A stretch of 64,000 nucleotides of DNA from Maritalea mediterranea (lineage in GTDB: Bacteria > Pseudomonadota > Alphaproteobacteria > Rhizobiales > Devosiaceae): positions 62,001-126,000 of the forward strand of contig NZ_JAKGTI010000003.1 of assembly GCF_021568695.1 (NCBI RefSeq), read 5' to 3'. This document shows, piece after piece, positions 24,557-33,510 of this stretch (position 1 is the first letter of the stretch; each line of letters starts with the position of its first letter). The notes below the pieces were generated by a model, which was not told the DNA's origin, did not search any database, and saw only the letters and a program-made list of their open reading frames with translations. The position numbers and the translations under genes were made by a program.

Positions 24557-25372
24557 ATGGGATTCTCCGATCAGTTTGGAGCATTTTTTGTGGCAGGTTT
24601 TCTTTCCGTGGTGAGCTGTGCGATGTCCGCCAATGCGTGCGAAACGCTCAGCCCGGGGCCGAAAGGTAAGGTGGTGGAGATCACCGATGGGGACACGCTG
24701 ATTTTAGACAATAGCCAAAAAGTGCGGCTGATTGGCATGCAGGCCCCCAAATTGCCGCTGGGGCGTGTTGGATTTGAGACGTGGCCGCTGGCCGACGAAG
24801 CGAAGGCATTTTTGGCTGATTTTGCGTTGGGCGAAGAAGTGCAGATTTATTATGGCACCACCCGAAAGGACCGGCATGGCCGGGTGCTGGGGCATGTATT
24901 TATTGACGGTTCGCGCGAAAAATGGGCGCAAAAGGCAGTGATCGCCAACGGGCTCGCGCGGGTTTATTCCTTTTACGACAATCGCCATTGCCTTGATGAA
25001 CTCTATGCCGCCGAGCGGCAAGCGCGGGTTGATCGCGAAGGCATTTGGGCGCTGGACTATTATCAGATCCGACAAGCCGACAAACCTCATAAGCTGGTGC
25101 AGCTGGCCGGGCGTTATGAATTGGTGGAAGGGCGTGTGCTCGATGTGGGTGAATCCAATGGGCGTATATATCTGAATTTCGGGCGAGATTGGGATAGTGA
25201 TTTCACGGTGGTGATCGACAAGCCGGCCCGCCGTGCCTTTAAAAAGGCGGATTTTGATCCCAAAAAACTCGCAAATGCCTTTATTCGGGTGCGGGGTTGG
25301 GTGGATGACCATAATGGACCGCGGATTGATGTCACGCATCCGGAACAAATTGAAATATTGGCGGTGCAGTAG
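24557..25372 (+). CDS. Secreted thermonuclease (SNase)-family protein
   Basis: This 271-residue protein has an N-terminal hydrophobic export segment and an SNase-like fold: KVVEITDGDTLILDNSQKVR, LIGMQAPKLPLGR, and RKDRHGRVLGHVF with the second arginine region. Two features suggest caution about nuclease activity: the position that is usually the catalytic Glu after the AP pair is Lys (QAPK), and a second domain of about 110 residues (GRYELVEGRVLDVGESNG onward) follows. It starts 8 bp before, and probably shares an operon with, the M48 protease gene. Confidence 0.78.
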   Translation: MGFSDQFGAFFVAGFLSVVSCAMSANACETLSPGPKGKVVEITDGDTLILDNSQKVRLIGMQAPKLPLGRVGFETWPLADEAKAFLADFALGEEVQIYYGTTRKDRHGRVLGHVFIDGSREKWAQKAVIANGLARVYSFYDNRHCLDELYAAERQARVDREGIWALDYYQIRQADKPHKLVQLAGRYELVEGRVLDVGESNGRIYLNFGRDWDSDFTVVIDKPARRAFKKADFDPKKLANAFIRVRGWVDDHNGPRIDVTHPEQIEILAVQ

Positions 25373-25381
25373 GGTCAAAGC

Positions 25382-26833
25382 ATGAAAAGACGTCACATAG
25401 TGATCGCGGTGGCGCTGGCCGGTCTTTTGTCTGGCTGCACGAGCGTATTTACGGGCGGTGTGGGCACCTCGCAATTGGGTGATCGCACGGCGGATCGGGT
25501 GGCTGCTGGCGCCGATCCGGGCGATAATATTATCGGGCAGCGTGAACATCCTAAAATTGTGGCCACATATGGTGGGGTTTATAATCACCGCCCTGCAGAA
25601 ATTATGCTGGCGCGCATGGCCGGGAAATTGCTGGTGGCGGCGGAGCAGCCCAATCAGAGCCTGACCGTGACGATCCTGGATTCGCCCGAGGTGAATGCTT
25701 TTGCGTTGCCCGGCGGCTATATTTACGTGACGCGTGGCATATTGGCGTTGGCCAGTGATGAAGCGGAGTTGGCGGCTGTCCTGTCGCATGAAATTGCCCA
25801 CCTTACCCTGCGTCATGCGCGAGAAAGGTCGAACCGCGAGCGCACCAGCAAAATTGTCGATCGGGTGATTTCTGGCATATTGGGCGCCGATCCGGATACG
25901 GATCAATCTTTGGCGCGGTCCAAACTCTCTCTGGCGGCATTTTCGCAGGCGCAAGAGCTGGCGGCTGACCGCACGGGTGTGCTGGTGGCCGGTGCGGCGG
26001 GTTATGACCCACATGCGGCGGCGCGTTTCCTGTCGCAAATGGGGCGGTTTGCTGCCTTCACTGAAGGCAATAAAAGTGGCGATGACTTCTTGTCTTCACA
26101 CCCTTCCACACCGTCGCGAATTGAAGAGGCTGTGAAATCGGCCCGGCAGTTGGGTGCGCCTGGTATCGGTGAACAAGAGCGTGAACGTTATCAACGGGCG
26201 ATTGATGGGTTGGCGTTTGGGCCGAACCCTGAAAACGGCACGATTGTGGGGCAAAACTTTATCTACCCTGCGCTAAAATTTACCTTTGCGGTGCCTGAAA
26301 ATTATCAGTTGAGCAATGGCTCTGCTTCAGTGGTGGCCGTGGCCGAAAGTGGCACGGCGCTGCGGTTTGATAGCGCAGAAGTGCCCTCGACCCTGTCATT
26401 GGAAGACTATTTACGGTCGGGCTGGGTGGCTGGTCTTAATGGTGATTCAGTACGCAGCGGCAAGCATAATGGGGTGGAACGGGTCACTGCCACGGCGACG
26501 ACTGAAAAATGGTTTTTCCGGATCGCGGCGCTGCGATATGAGGGACGGGTCTATCGGTTTATATTTGCGGCGGAGAAAGACAGTAAGCAATTCCGTCGAG
26601 AATTTGAACGCACCATTGATAGTTTCCGTCGGGTGCGTGGCGAAGATCTGAAGAAGATTCAGAACTTCAAAATCGATATCGTGACCGCACGTCAGGGGCA
26701 GCGGGCAGGCGATCTTTCGGCCATGATGGCAGGGGTGAAGCGTCGCGATGAGCTGTTCTTAGTTTTGAACGGTCTTTATCCCGGCGATCCGTTGGTGCCG
26801 GGGCAGGGATATAAGATTATCCGGCCGGAATAG
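25382..26833 (+). CDS. M48-family metalloprotease lipoprotein
   Basis: The 483-residue protein has a lipobox ending LSGCT (Cys19), the zinc protease motif HEIAH (136-140) and the third-ligand glutamate in QELAADRTG. The layout matches periplasmic M48 proteases such as BepA/LoiP-like enzymes that handle outer-membrane protein quality control. The last 200 residues are not protease and end with a LysM-like PGDPLVPGQGYKIIRPE. It follows the SNase gene by 9 bp and is closed by a terminator at 26842. Confidence 0.88.
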   Translation: MKRRHIVIAVALAGLLSGCTSVFTGGVGTSQLGDRTADRVAAGADPGDNIIGQREHPKIVATYGGVYNHRPAEIMLARMAGKLLVAAEQPNQSLTVTILDSPEVNAFALPGGYIYVTRGILALASDEAELAAVLSHEIAHLTLRHARERSNRERTSKIVDRVISGILGADPDTDQSLARSKLSLAAFSQAQELAADRTGVLVAGAAGYDPHAAARFLSQMGRFAAFTEGNKSGDDFLSSHPSTPSRIEEAVKSARQLGAPGIGEQERERYQRAIDGLAFGPNPENGTIVGQNFIYPALKFTFAVPENYQLSNGSASVVAVAESGTALRFDSAEVPSTLSLEDYLRSGWVAGLNGDSVRSGKHNGVERVTATATTEKWFFRIAALRYEGRVYRFIFAAEKDSKQFRREFERTIDSFRRVRGEDLKKIQNFKIDIVTARQGQRAGDLSAMMAGVKRRDELFLVLNGLYPGDPLVPGQGYKIIRPE

Positions 26834-26841
26834 GACAAATA

Positions 26842-26875
26842 AAAAGGCCGTCACCCCATGGGATAACGGCCTTTT
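26842..26875. terminator. Bidirectional terminator between the M48 gene and carD
   Basis: AAAAGGCCGT and ACGGCCTTTT pair over 10 bp with a loop of about 14 nt and A/T tracts on both sides. It lies between two convergent genes and can stop transcription from either. Confidence 0.85.
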
Positions 26876-26895
26876 GGTAAAATTGGCTGGTTGCC

Positions 26896-27456
26896 TTAAG
26901 CGGCAGCTTCTTCGCCGGTCTCGTCTGATTTTGCTCCACGGCGTGGGCTTTTGGCGAGATTCTTTTGGATAAGCTTGACAGCTTCTGTGAGCGAAATGCG
27001 GTTCACCGCGGCGATTTCGCGGCTCATACGGTCAATCGCTGCTTCAAACAATTGGCGCTCTGAGTAAGATTGCTCAGGCTGATCGTCTGAACGGAAAAGG
27101 TCGCGCACAACTTCAGAAATTGAAATCAGATCACCTGAATTGATCTTGGCTTCATATTCTTGTGCCCGACGGCTCCACATGGTGCGCTTAACACGGGCGC
27201 GCCCTGTAACGGTCGAAAGTGCTTTTTCTACGGTTTCTTCGTCTGCCAATTTACGCATGCCAACGGTTTTGACTTTTGCGAGTGGCACACGGAGGGTCAA
27301 CTTATCCTGCTCAAAATTAATCACAAAAAGCTCGAGGGACAGGCCCGCGACTTCTTGCTCTTCAATGCCGGTAATCTGGCCAACGCCATGCGACGGGTAA
27401 ACAATGTACTCACCAGTTTTAAACCCTTGACGCTGCACTGATTTTTTAGTTGCCAT
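26896..27456 (-). CDS. carD: CarD-family transcription regulator
   Basis: CarD-like proteins bind RNA polymerase beta subunit through an N-terminal Tudor-like domain and modulate rRNA and stress promoters. The 186-residue protein has FKTGEYIVYPSHGVGQITGI and VPLAKVKTVGMRKLA in the N-terminal domain and a helical C-terminal domain with MWSRRAQEYEAKI, then a basic, Ala/Glu-rich tail. The ATG at 27456 follows AGGAG by 9 nt; a longer frame to 27525 lacks that support. Confidence 0.92.
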   Translation of the reverse strand: MATKKSVQRQGFKTGEYIVYPSHGVGQITGIEEQEVAGLSLELFVINFEQDKLTLRVPLAKVKTVGMRKLADEETVEKALSTVTGRARVKRTMWSRRAQEYEAKINSGDLISISEVVRDLFRSDDQPEQSYSERQLFEAAIDRMSREIAAVNRISLTEAVKLIQKNLAKSPRRGAKSDETGEEAAA

Positions 27457-27606
27457 ATAATGGTACTCCTGTTGACGCCCAAACGTTTTCCCACGTTTGT
27501 TTTGGCTTTTATCGCCCCCAGTCACAACCTATTCCGACACAAGGATGAGGCCCCAATTTTGATGGGTTACCAAAATGTTAATCCTGTCCTTGTGAAGCAA
27601 AAAAAA

Positions 27607-27622
27607 CGTGCCCTCCGGCACG
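27607..27622 (-). terminator. Second terminator after fdxA
   Basis: On the minus strand a stem CGTGCC with GGCACG and a 4-nt loop is followed at once by eight T residues (27606-27599). This is a textbook intrinsic terminator and separates fdxA from carD. Confidence 0.85.
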
Positions 27623-27667
27623 GCTGGTTAGAATAAAATCGCGACTGTTATGTATTTGTAACACAAA

Positions 27668-27695
27668 ATGCCGCCAGAATCAATTTTGGCGGCAT
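27668..27695 (-). terminator. First terminator after fdxA
   Basis: ATGCCGCCA and TGGCGGCAT form a 9-bp stem, followed on the minus strand by TTTTGTGT. It is 55 bp past the fdxA stop and 45 bp before the stronger terminator. Confidence 0.7.
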
Positions 27696-27749
27696 CACGA
27701 CTTGTCCAGCGATTTTTTATAGTAAAAAAGAGGCTAACTAGACCAGGTC

Positions 27750-28088
27750 TTAGTCGCCTTCGCCAGGTGCTTCAGAGAAGTATTTCTCAAGTTTTCCCTT
27801 TTCACCATCATATTTTTCAGCGTCAGATGGGGCATCGCGCTTTTCGGTGATGTTGGGCCAAATTTCAGCAAACTTGGTGTTCAGCTCCAACCAGCTTTCA
27901 AGGCCAGGCTCGGTGTCCGGTACAATGGCTTCTGCCGGGCATTCGGGTTCACATACGCCACAATCGATACATTCATCAGGATGGATAACCAGCATGTTCT
28001 CGCCTTCATAGAAGCAATCTACGGGGCATACTTCCACGCAATCCATATATTTACATTTGATGCAATTGTCGGTGACGATATAGGTCAT
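27750..28088 (-). CDS. fdxA: 7Fe ferredoxin FdxA
   Basis: This 112-residue ferredoxin carries one [3Fe-4S] and one [4Fe-4S] cluster. It starts [20 protein letters not shown] with CPVDC following, and the second ligand set is [12 protein letters not shown]. The 40-residue C-terminal extension ([13 protein letters not shown]) is typical of the FdxA branch. FdxA-CarD gene order is a common alphaproteobacterial arrangement. Confidence 0.94.
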   Translation of the reverse strand: MTYIVTDNCIKCKYMDCVEVCPVDCFYEGENMLVIHPDECIDCGVCEPECPAEAIVPDTEPGLESWLELNTKFAEIWPNITEKRDAPSDAEKYDGEKGKLEKYFSEAPGEGD

Positions 28089-28263
28089 GTAGCCAATTCC
28101 ACTTTGCTATCCGCCCGTTTTTAGAACGGTTTTAGATTTTGGTTATTGGCTAAAGCCTTTTCCAAAAAAGTGCAAGTCATGAAAAGGGGTTTCCTTTTTC
28201 AAAGTTTGGTGAAATTTGAAAAAGGTGAGCTGTTTTTCGGGCGAAAACAAAATGGTCGCAATT

Positions 28264-28659
28264 TTAGGGTGCGCTTTTGTCCAAAAAGGACTGGGTTTGC
28301 CGCCGTTCCTTTTTGGTTGGGCGGCCTGCGCCTTTCTCCCGAACGGCCTGTGGCAAAGGGCGCGGCCCTTCGGTTCTTGGCGGGGGCGGGGGGCTTAAAT
28401 CTTCATAAAGTTCAGCGGCCTGGGTGGCCGAGCCGCGTCTTTCACCTAGCCGCACCACGCGATAGATTTTGATCTGCCGCGGCAGGGTGACGGTGAGTAC
28501 ATCACCCACTTTGATCTTGTGGGCGCAATCATTGCAGCGCTCTTTGTTGATCTTGACGTGACCGCCATTGACCAGCTTTTGCGCCAGCGTGCGCGTTTTG
28601 ACGCAGCGGACAAACCACAGCCATTTATCAATACGCAGTTTGCCCGCGGGCGCGTCCAT
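28264..28659 (-). CDS. S4-domain RNA-binding protein (HslR-like)
   Basis: The 131-residue protein begins with an S4 RNA-binding domain (LRIDKWLWFVRCVKTRTLAQ, KLVNGGHVKINKER, KVGDVLTVTL) like that of heat-shock protein Hsp15/HslR, which recycles stalled 50S subunits. A Pro-rich stretch and a basic tail follow. It begins directly after the helicase stop with no spacer, so the two are co-expressed. Confidence 0.85.
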   Translation of the reverse strand: MDAPAGKLRIDKWLWFVRCVKTRTLAQKLVNGGHVKINKERCNDCAHKIKVGDVLTVTLPRQIKIYRVVRLGERRGSATQAAELYEDLSPPPPPRTEGPRPLPQAVREKGAGRPTKKERRQTQSFLDKSAP

Positions 28660-31557
28660 TTATTGCTTTTTGAGCGCCATCAAGGCCGCAAAAGGCGAAT
28701 CGGGGTCGATTGGCTTTTGCTTTTTCTCCGGGCGCTGATTTTGGTTGGCGTGACGTTTCGGGCCCTTGCCATTTTGCGGCTTGCCGCGCTTCTGGCCCTT
28801 GGCCGGGCGCTTATTGCCGCCTTTGGCATGGTGAGGCTTGCGGTTATTGCTCCGACCGCCCGGATACCAGATTTCGTCAAACTGCTCTTCGGGTTCGGCG
28901 GTTTCGGTGGTTGCAGCACTATCAGCTTCCGCTGTGGCAGCAGGCTGTTCGGCATCCGCCGCAGGTGCGTCAGAGGTTTCTGCGGCTTCAGTTTTCACCT
29001 CGGCTACTGGTGCTGTCTCTGCAGCGGGCGCATCAGCGGCTGGTTCCACGCTGACGGCGACTTGAGGCGCCTCAGCATTTTCCGCTTCAGGTTGCGGATC
29101 AATTTTGATGCGGTTGACGCGATAGCCAAGGCTTTTGAGCACAGAGCTGAACTCTTCCCCGGCACAGCCCAGAAGCGATGTCATTTCCACGGTGACGCGG
29201 AAGCCATTGCCGGGGGCTGCCCCTTCAGGCACCTCAGTGTCCTGATTGCGGGTCGGATCAAAGCTGATCAGCGGCCGAATCAAATCGGCGAGCCGTTCCA
29301 GAATGTCCACGCGCACGGCCCGTTGGCCCACCACTTTAAAGCCGGCAATTTCATAAAGCTCTTTAGCAAAGGTCGGGTCCACATCGATGGACGTGCGACC
29401 AGACAAAATGATTTGTGGCAATTCAGATACGCCGGGTTGGCGCACGCCGCCATTTTGCAGCGCCCACAAAACTAGCGCCAATTCGCGGGGCGCAGGCTTT
29501 AGCGATAGCGGCACATAAATGTGGTAGGCACCAAATTTCACGCCCATTTTGCGCATCACGCCGCGCACATCCTGATCAAGACTTTTGACCTCTTGCGCCA
29601 CGTCCGCGCGGGGCAAGACGCCCAGCTTTTCTGAAAGCTGATAGGCGACACCTCGGGCCGTTCCATCCAACTCGGTGGGTTCGCGCAATTGCAACAGCGG
29701 CTCCAGCAAGGTGTTGACGTGATGTTTCAGCCAAAGCGAAACGCGCTCCTGCACCGCTTCTAACTCGGCACCGTTCAGGCTCTCGTCGGCCAGGATGACC
29801 GCGCGAGGGCGAAACATTTCATCCCCCTGAGCCAAATCCGCAATAATTTCGCCGCGCCAGCGGATCAACCCGTCTGTCGCCAGCACAAATTCATCATTGG
29901 GGGCATCGGCGACTTTTTCGGCGCGCTTCTTGATCTCTGGCGCAATGGCCACACCGGCAGCGGAGCGCAGATTTTTTGCATCGCCGCCATCGCCGGGACT
30001 GAGATTAAAGCGGAAGCCTTCAATAGATCCGATTTTGTGACCCTCAAGGGATACGTCGCCGCTTTGGGAAATTTCAGGTGTCGTCATATTCTTATCTCTT
30101 AAATGGCGCAGAAGGACGCTCGTGCGCCGATCAACAAATCTTTGGGTAAGCCGCTCATGGAGCGCATCTGATAAATTGTTTTCAATTTCACTTGTTTTTT
30201 CACGCCAGTGGGTCGGATCTTTTAGCCAGTTTTTACGGTTTGCGACAAATGTCCAGGTTCGAATTTGTTTAATACGATTGGACAGAGTGTCAATATCGCC
30301 ATCGCTATTGTTGCAAAAGCTGACCTGTTCGTCCATCCAGTCTTCAAAAATATGGCCATTGCTGCCAAGATTTTGAAAGATTGTGGCAATTATCTCACCA
30401 TGCTGGGCGGGAGAGATGGAGCGATAGTCGGGGATCTGCGCACATTCCCAAGCCAAACTGGTTTGTTCTACGCCCTTGATCTCACCAATACGCGGGTGCC
30501 GCTGCAAAAATTCGAGGGCCAATTGGTCTTTGGCGGTAGGGATGTTTGTCAGTAATTTATGCTGGGCCGGAATTTCCAGTGACTGCCGCAATGCGTCCAG
30601 TGAGCGCAGATCATAATTGCGCGAGCGCCACTGCAGCAATTTGACCGGTGCAAATTCATGGCTTTCGAGCTGTTCGATCACCTCATCGCTAAAAGGCGCG
30701 ATGCCGCCGGTGATGCCAAAGGTGCCATCGCGCTTGTGGCGGCCGGCGCGCCCGGCAATCTGGGCGAGCTCGGCCGGGGTGAGATGGCGCAGTTGCTTGC
30801 CGTCAAATTTCATATCCGCGGCAAAAGCGACGTGATGAATGTCGAGGTTCAGGCCCATGCCGATAGCATCGGTGGCGACCAGAAAATCCACATCGCCATT
30901 TTCATAAAGATCGACCTGCGCGTTGCGGGTGCGCGGGCTGAGGGCGCCCATCACCACGGCTGCCCCGCCGCGCTGACGGCGGATAAGCTCGGCAATGGCG
31001 TAAACCTCATTGGCCGAGAAGGCGACAAGGGCCGAGCGGCGCGGCTGACGCGTGATCTTCTTCGAGCCGATATAGTCAAGATTGGAAAAGCGCGGCCGCA
31101 TAATAATATCGACATCGGGCAGCAACGCGGAAATGATCGGCGCCATAGTGCCCGCGCCCAAGAGTAGCGTTTCCTGCGTCCCTCGGCTGTGCAAAATCCG
31201 GTCGGTAAACACATGGCCGCGGTCGAGATGGGTCGCGGTCTGGATTTCATCCACCACCACGCATTCCACGCTTAGCTCTGTGGGCATGGCCTCCACCGTG
31301 GCCACCCAATAGCGGGCCTTGTCCGGCACGATTCGCTCTTCGCCGGTCACCAGTGCCACATAGTCCGGTCCGACGCGTTGGCACAATTTCTGATAAATCT
31401 CACGCGCCAGCAGCCGCAGGGGCAGGCCAATGATGCCGGAGCGATAGGCCAGCAGACGCTCAATGGCATAATGGGTTTTGCCCGTATTGGTGGGCCCCAA
31501 AATGGCTTTGAGATTTGGGCCCTTGGCGGGGCGGATGAAAGGGTGAGGTGCGTTCAT
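28660..31557 (-). CDS. SUV3-like superfamily 2 RNA/DNA helicase
   Basis: The 965-residue protein resembles mitochondrial SUV3 helicases and their alphaproteobacterial relatives. It has a P-loop GPTNTGKTH near residue 21, Walker B VVVDEIQTATH, motif III region LGAGTM, VATDAIGMGLNLDIHHVAFA and QIAGRAGRHKRDGTFG. After the core the middle has a Zn-poor accessory region, and the last 150 residues are a low-complexity Ala/Glu/Pro stretch (about 820-900) followed by a Lys-rich tail. RNA turnover is the likely role. An interrupted GTTTCAA palindrome lies upstream (31612). Confidence 0.88.
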   Translation of the reverse strand: MNAPHPFIRPAKGPNLKAILGPTNTGKTHYAIERLLAYRSGIIGLPLRLLAREIYQKLCQRVGPDYVALVTGEERIVPDKARYWVATVEAMPTELSVECVVVDEIQTATHLDRGHVFTDRILHSRGTQETLLLGAGTMAPIISALLPDVDIIMRPRFSNLDYIGSKKITRQPRRSALVAFSANEVYAIAELIRRQRGGAAVVMGALSPRTRNAQVDLYENGDVDFLVATDAIGMGLNLDIHHVAFAADMKFDGKQLRHLTPAELAQIAGRAGRHKRDGTFGITGGIAPFSDEVIEQLESHEFAPVKLLQWRSRNYDLRSLDALRQSLEIPAQHKLLTNIPTAKDQLALEFLQRHPRIGEIKGVEQTSLAWECAQIPDYRSISPAQHGEIIATIFQNLGSNGHIFEDWMDEQVSFCNNSDGDIDTLSNRIKQIRTWTFVANRKNWLKDPTHWREKTSEIENNLSDALHERLTQRFVDRRTSVLLRHLRDKNMTTPEISQSGDVSLEGHKIGSIEGFRFNLSPGDGGDAKNLRSAAGVAIAPEIKKRAEKVADAPNDEFVLATDGLIRWRGEIIADLAQGDEMFRPRAVILADESLNGAELEAVQERVSLWLKHHVNTLLEPLLQLREPTELDGTARGVAYQLSEKLGVLPRADVAQEVKSLDQDVRGVMRKMGVKFGAYHIYVPLSLKPAPRELALVLWALQNGGVRQPGVSELPQIILSGRTSIDVDPTFAKELYEIAGFKVVGQRAVRVDILERLADLIRPLISFDPTRNQDTEVPEGAAPGNGFRVTVEMTSLLGCAGEEFSSVLKSLGYRVNRIKIDPQPEAENAEAPQVAVSVEPAADAPAAETAPVAEVKTEAAETSDAPAADAEQPAATAEADSAATTETAEPEEQFDEIWYPGGRSNNRKPHHAKGGNKRPAKGQKRGKPQNGKGPKRHANQNQRPEKKQKPIDPDSPFAALMALKKQ

Positions 31558-32027
31558 AGGTCTCTTCGGGCCAAACAGGTTTCAACCCGGCTTTAGCGAT
31601 GCTTTATGTCGGTTTCAAATTGAAACATGTTGGGGTGGAGATATCCATGCTGTTTACGATTGGTACAAAGTGCGAACAAATAAGGTCCGAATCGCGCTTT
31701 TGTCCATATTCTGATTTCGTTCTATACCGTATATAGTAGGGGTGATCGGTCCTGCCTACAATTTTCGATATTTTCATCCCTTCTTTACCATCATATCGGC
31801 TTTTTCCGTTTAGAATGATGAAGGTTTGGTTAAAATTTTAACTTTGTTTACCTGCCTTGTTTTTGTGTGAAGGCCTTGCCGTTGAAAAGAATTGCGATCT
31901 TAACGCTTTAGAGGCCAAAAATAAGGCCATATTGGGCAAAAATTTACGAAAAAACTGTTGCCGTCTCAATTTGGGAATGGGGACGCAACAGAATCGCGCC
32001 GATTTGGTAACGGTCGTATTGCGACGT
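31558..32027. other. 470-bp gap between DUF3108 and helicase genes
   Basis: I see no convincing gene here. It is A+T-rich and should contain the leftward helicase promoter. The notable elements are the GTTTCAA palindrome at 31612-31626, a further GTTTCAA at 31579-31585, and an imperfect palindrome with CTATAC and TATATAG near 31723-31737. A 68-codon open frame at 31857-32063 looks unlike a protein. Confidence 0.5.
31612..31626. promoter_or_regulatory. GTTTCAA/TTGAAAC palindrome upstream of the helicase
   Basis: The 7-bp arms GTTTCAA and TTGAAAC are exact inverted repeats around one central A. The site is 55 bp ahead of the helicase start and a third half site lies 33 bp closer. It looks like a dimeric regulator operator, but which protein binds is unknown. 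Confidence 0.4.
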
Positions 32028-32873
32028 TTAATTGACGGTGAGGCGGGTCAGCACCATCGATAGGTCGCCGAAGGCAGTGCCGATCAATATGCGATAGGGA
32101 ATGGCGTATCCCGTGTCTTCGAGCGGCGCGAACCAGATGAGAAAGCGCTGGTTGTTTTTCATATAGGTGGTGCTGGCGCTGTCGCTGAAATGGCCGGAGA
32201 TCGGCTTATAGCGCAATTTGCACAGCACAACCGGGCCCTGATAGCCGGTGCGTTGGGACGTGGCGGTTTGGTTCTCGGCAAAGCTCATCCTAATGTCGAA
32301 CCGCTCGATTCCGGTATAGATATCGAGATCGCGGTTGCAGATTTCGGGTGATAAGCTGTCGGCCTTTACCAAAAAAGCGGCCACGGGATCGTTCACGCCT
32401 TTGCGGTGGTCGGGCTTTACCGGCACCCGATTCACATTGTCGGTAAGCTTGGGGGTGACTTGGAAGCTGGTGACATTGCTGTTTTGCGCCTGAAATTTGA
32501 CCTCAAAGGTTTCATTGTTGGCGGCCGTGGCGAGCCTGAATTGCTCACTTTGCAACCCATTGGCGCCCACCTTGCCCTTGGAGTTCAGGTCTGCCGTACC
32601 TGCAGCCACAAGGCTGGCGAGGCCGGAAACTAAACCGTCAATATTCACGGCATATGTGCTGCCATCATTTTGATAGTCGATGCTGACCTGGGCAATATTG
32701 ACGCCGCGCAGGGTGACCACATAGCTGGCATCGGCGTCGAAGGCTGAGGCAGATGCAGTGCCGACCAGAAAAAGAGCGGCCGACGCCGCGCTGAAAGTGT
32801 GAATAAGGCGTCTGGAAAAACGCTTGACGCTCGACTTCAAAATGGCCACGTTTCGCCCGTGCTCCCTCAACAA
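32028..32873 (-). CDS. DUF3108 periplasmic protein
   Basis: The 281-residue protein has an N-terminal basic region and a signal peptide ending near FLVGTASASA. The mature part (FDADASYVVTLRGVNIAQVS, then SGLASLVAAGTADLNSKG) matches the beta-rich DUF3108 family found in many Proteobacteria, of unknown function but probably lipid or envelope binding by its fold. The exact start is uncertain: ATG at 32843 or other in-frame starts would shorten the tail before the signal peptide. Confidence 0.78.
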   Translation of the reverse strand: MLREHGRNVAILKSSVKRFSRRLIHTFSAASAALFLVGTASASAFDADASYVVTLRGVNIAQVSIDYQNDGSTYAVNIDGLVSGLASLVAAGTADLNSKGKVGANGLQSEQFRLATAANNETFEVKFQAQNSNVTSFQVTPKLTDNVNRVPVKPDHRKGVNDPVAAFLVKADSLSPEICNRDLDIYTGIERFDIRMSFAENQTATSQRTGYQGPVVLCKLRYKPISGHFSDSASTTYMKNNQRFLIWFAPLEDTGYAIPYRILIGTAFGDLSMVLTRLTVN

Positions 32874-32972
32874 AAATTGACCGCGCGGCCAACTCGAATC
32901 AGTTTTTCTTCAGACTGACCGTTGATCCGGGTGGATTCAAGGCAAGAATAGGACAAATTGCCAATCAGGTGC

Positions 32973-33001
32973 TTGACTAAAGAGGCTAAGTTCTCTAATT
33001 A
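32973..33001 (+). promoter_or_regulatory. Candidate sigma70 promoter of rpmB
   Basis: TTGACT (32973-32978) and TAATTA (32996-33001) are separated by 17 bp, 85 bp before the rpmB start. It is the best -35/-10 pair in the rightward direction of this gap. Confidence 0.5.
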
Positions 33002-33086
33002 GACGCGACTTTTCATTAATATGAGATCGACAATAGCCGCTCATGGGGCGGGTTTGTTGGTTTTGACCGAACAGGATGTGAGTAAA

Positions 33087-33377
33087 ATGGCACGACGTTG
33101 TGAACTTTCTGGCAAAGGCGTGATGTCAGGCAATAATGTGAGCCACGCGCTCAACCGGACTCGTCGCAAGTTTTTGCCTAACTTGTGCAGTGTGACTTTG
33201 ATGTCTGAAGCGCTGGGCGAAGGCGTGAAACTGAAAGTTTCTGCTTCTGCATTGCGCACCGTTGAGCACCGTGGTGGTTTGGATGCCTATTTGCTGAAAG
33301 CAAAAGACACCGAATTGTCTCCACGTGCGTTGAACGTGAAAAAAGAAGTGCGCAAGGCACTTGCTGAAGCGTCTTAA
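33087..33377 (+). CDS. rpmB: 50S ribosomal protein L28
   Basis: This is L28 of 96 residues, a structural protein of the large subunit. It begins [20 protein letters not shown], then [13 protein letters not shown], the universal L28 pattern, with [19 protein letters not shown] later. The start at 33087 is unambiguous from homology; the frame extends upstream only as non-coding. A terminator stands 47 bp after the stop. Confidence 0.97.
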   Translation: MARRCELSGKGVMSGNNVSHALNRTRRKFLPNLCSVTLMSEALGEGVKLKVSASALRTVEHRGGLDAYLLKAKDTELSPRALNVKKEVRKALAEAS

Positions 33378-33423
33378 TTTTTTGCACTTGAGCTGCTTGA
33401 AAATTTAAAGATTTTCGCTGGTG

Positions 33424-33453
33424 CCGCGCAAAGCTTTTTGCGCGGTGCTTTTT
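33424..33453 (+). terminator. Terminator after rpmB
   Basis: CCGCGCAAA and TTTGCGCGG form a perfect 9-bp stem with a 4-nt loop followed by TGCTTTTT. It would end rpmB transcription and partly insulate the downstream transporter gene. Confidence 0.8.
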
Positions 33454-33510
33454 GTTGGATGTGGCGCTGGTCACCTGCCGGTTTTGCCATTTTATATAGA
33501 GGTGCATGAA

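Noticed and set aside
24704-26038. A 444-codon open frame on the minus strand opposite the SNase and M48 genes
   Set aside because: It is antisense to two genes with clear domains, its product is rich in Arg, His and Gln without any fold pattern, and it is a shadow of the plus-strand codon bias.
33378-33510. preQ1 riboswitch in the leader of the queuosine-precursor transporter gene
   Set aside because: No preQ1-I-type hairpin with a downstream pseudoknot partner is visible; only a terminator hairpin is present.
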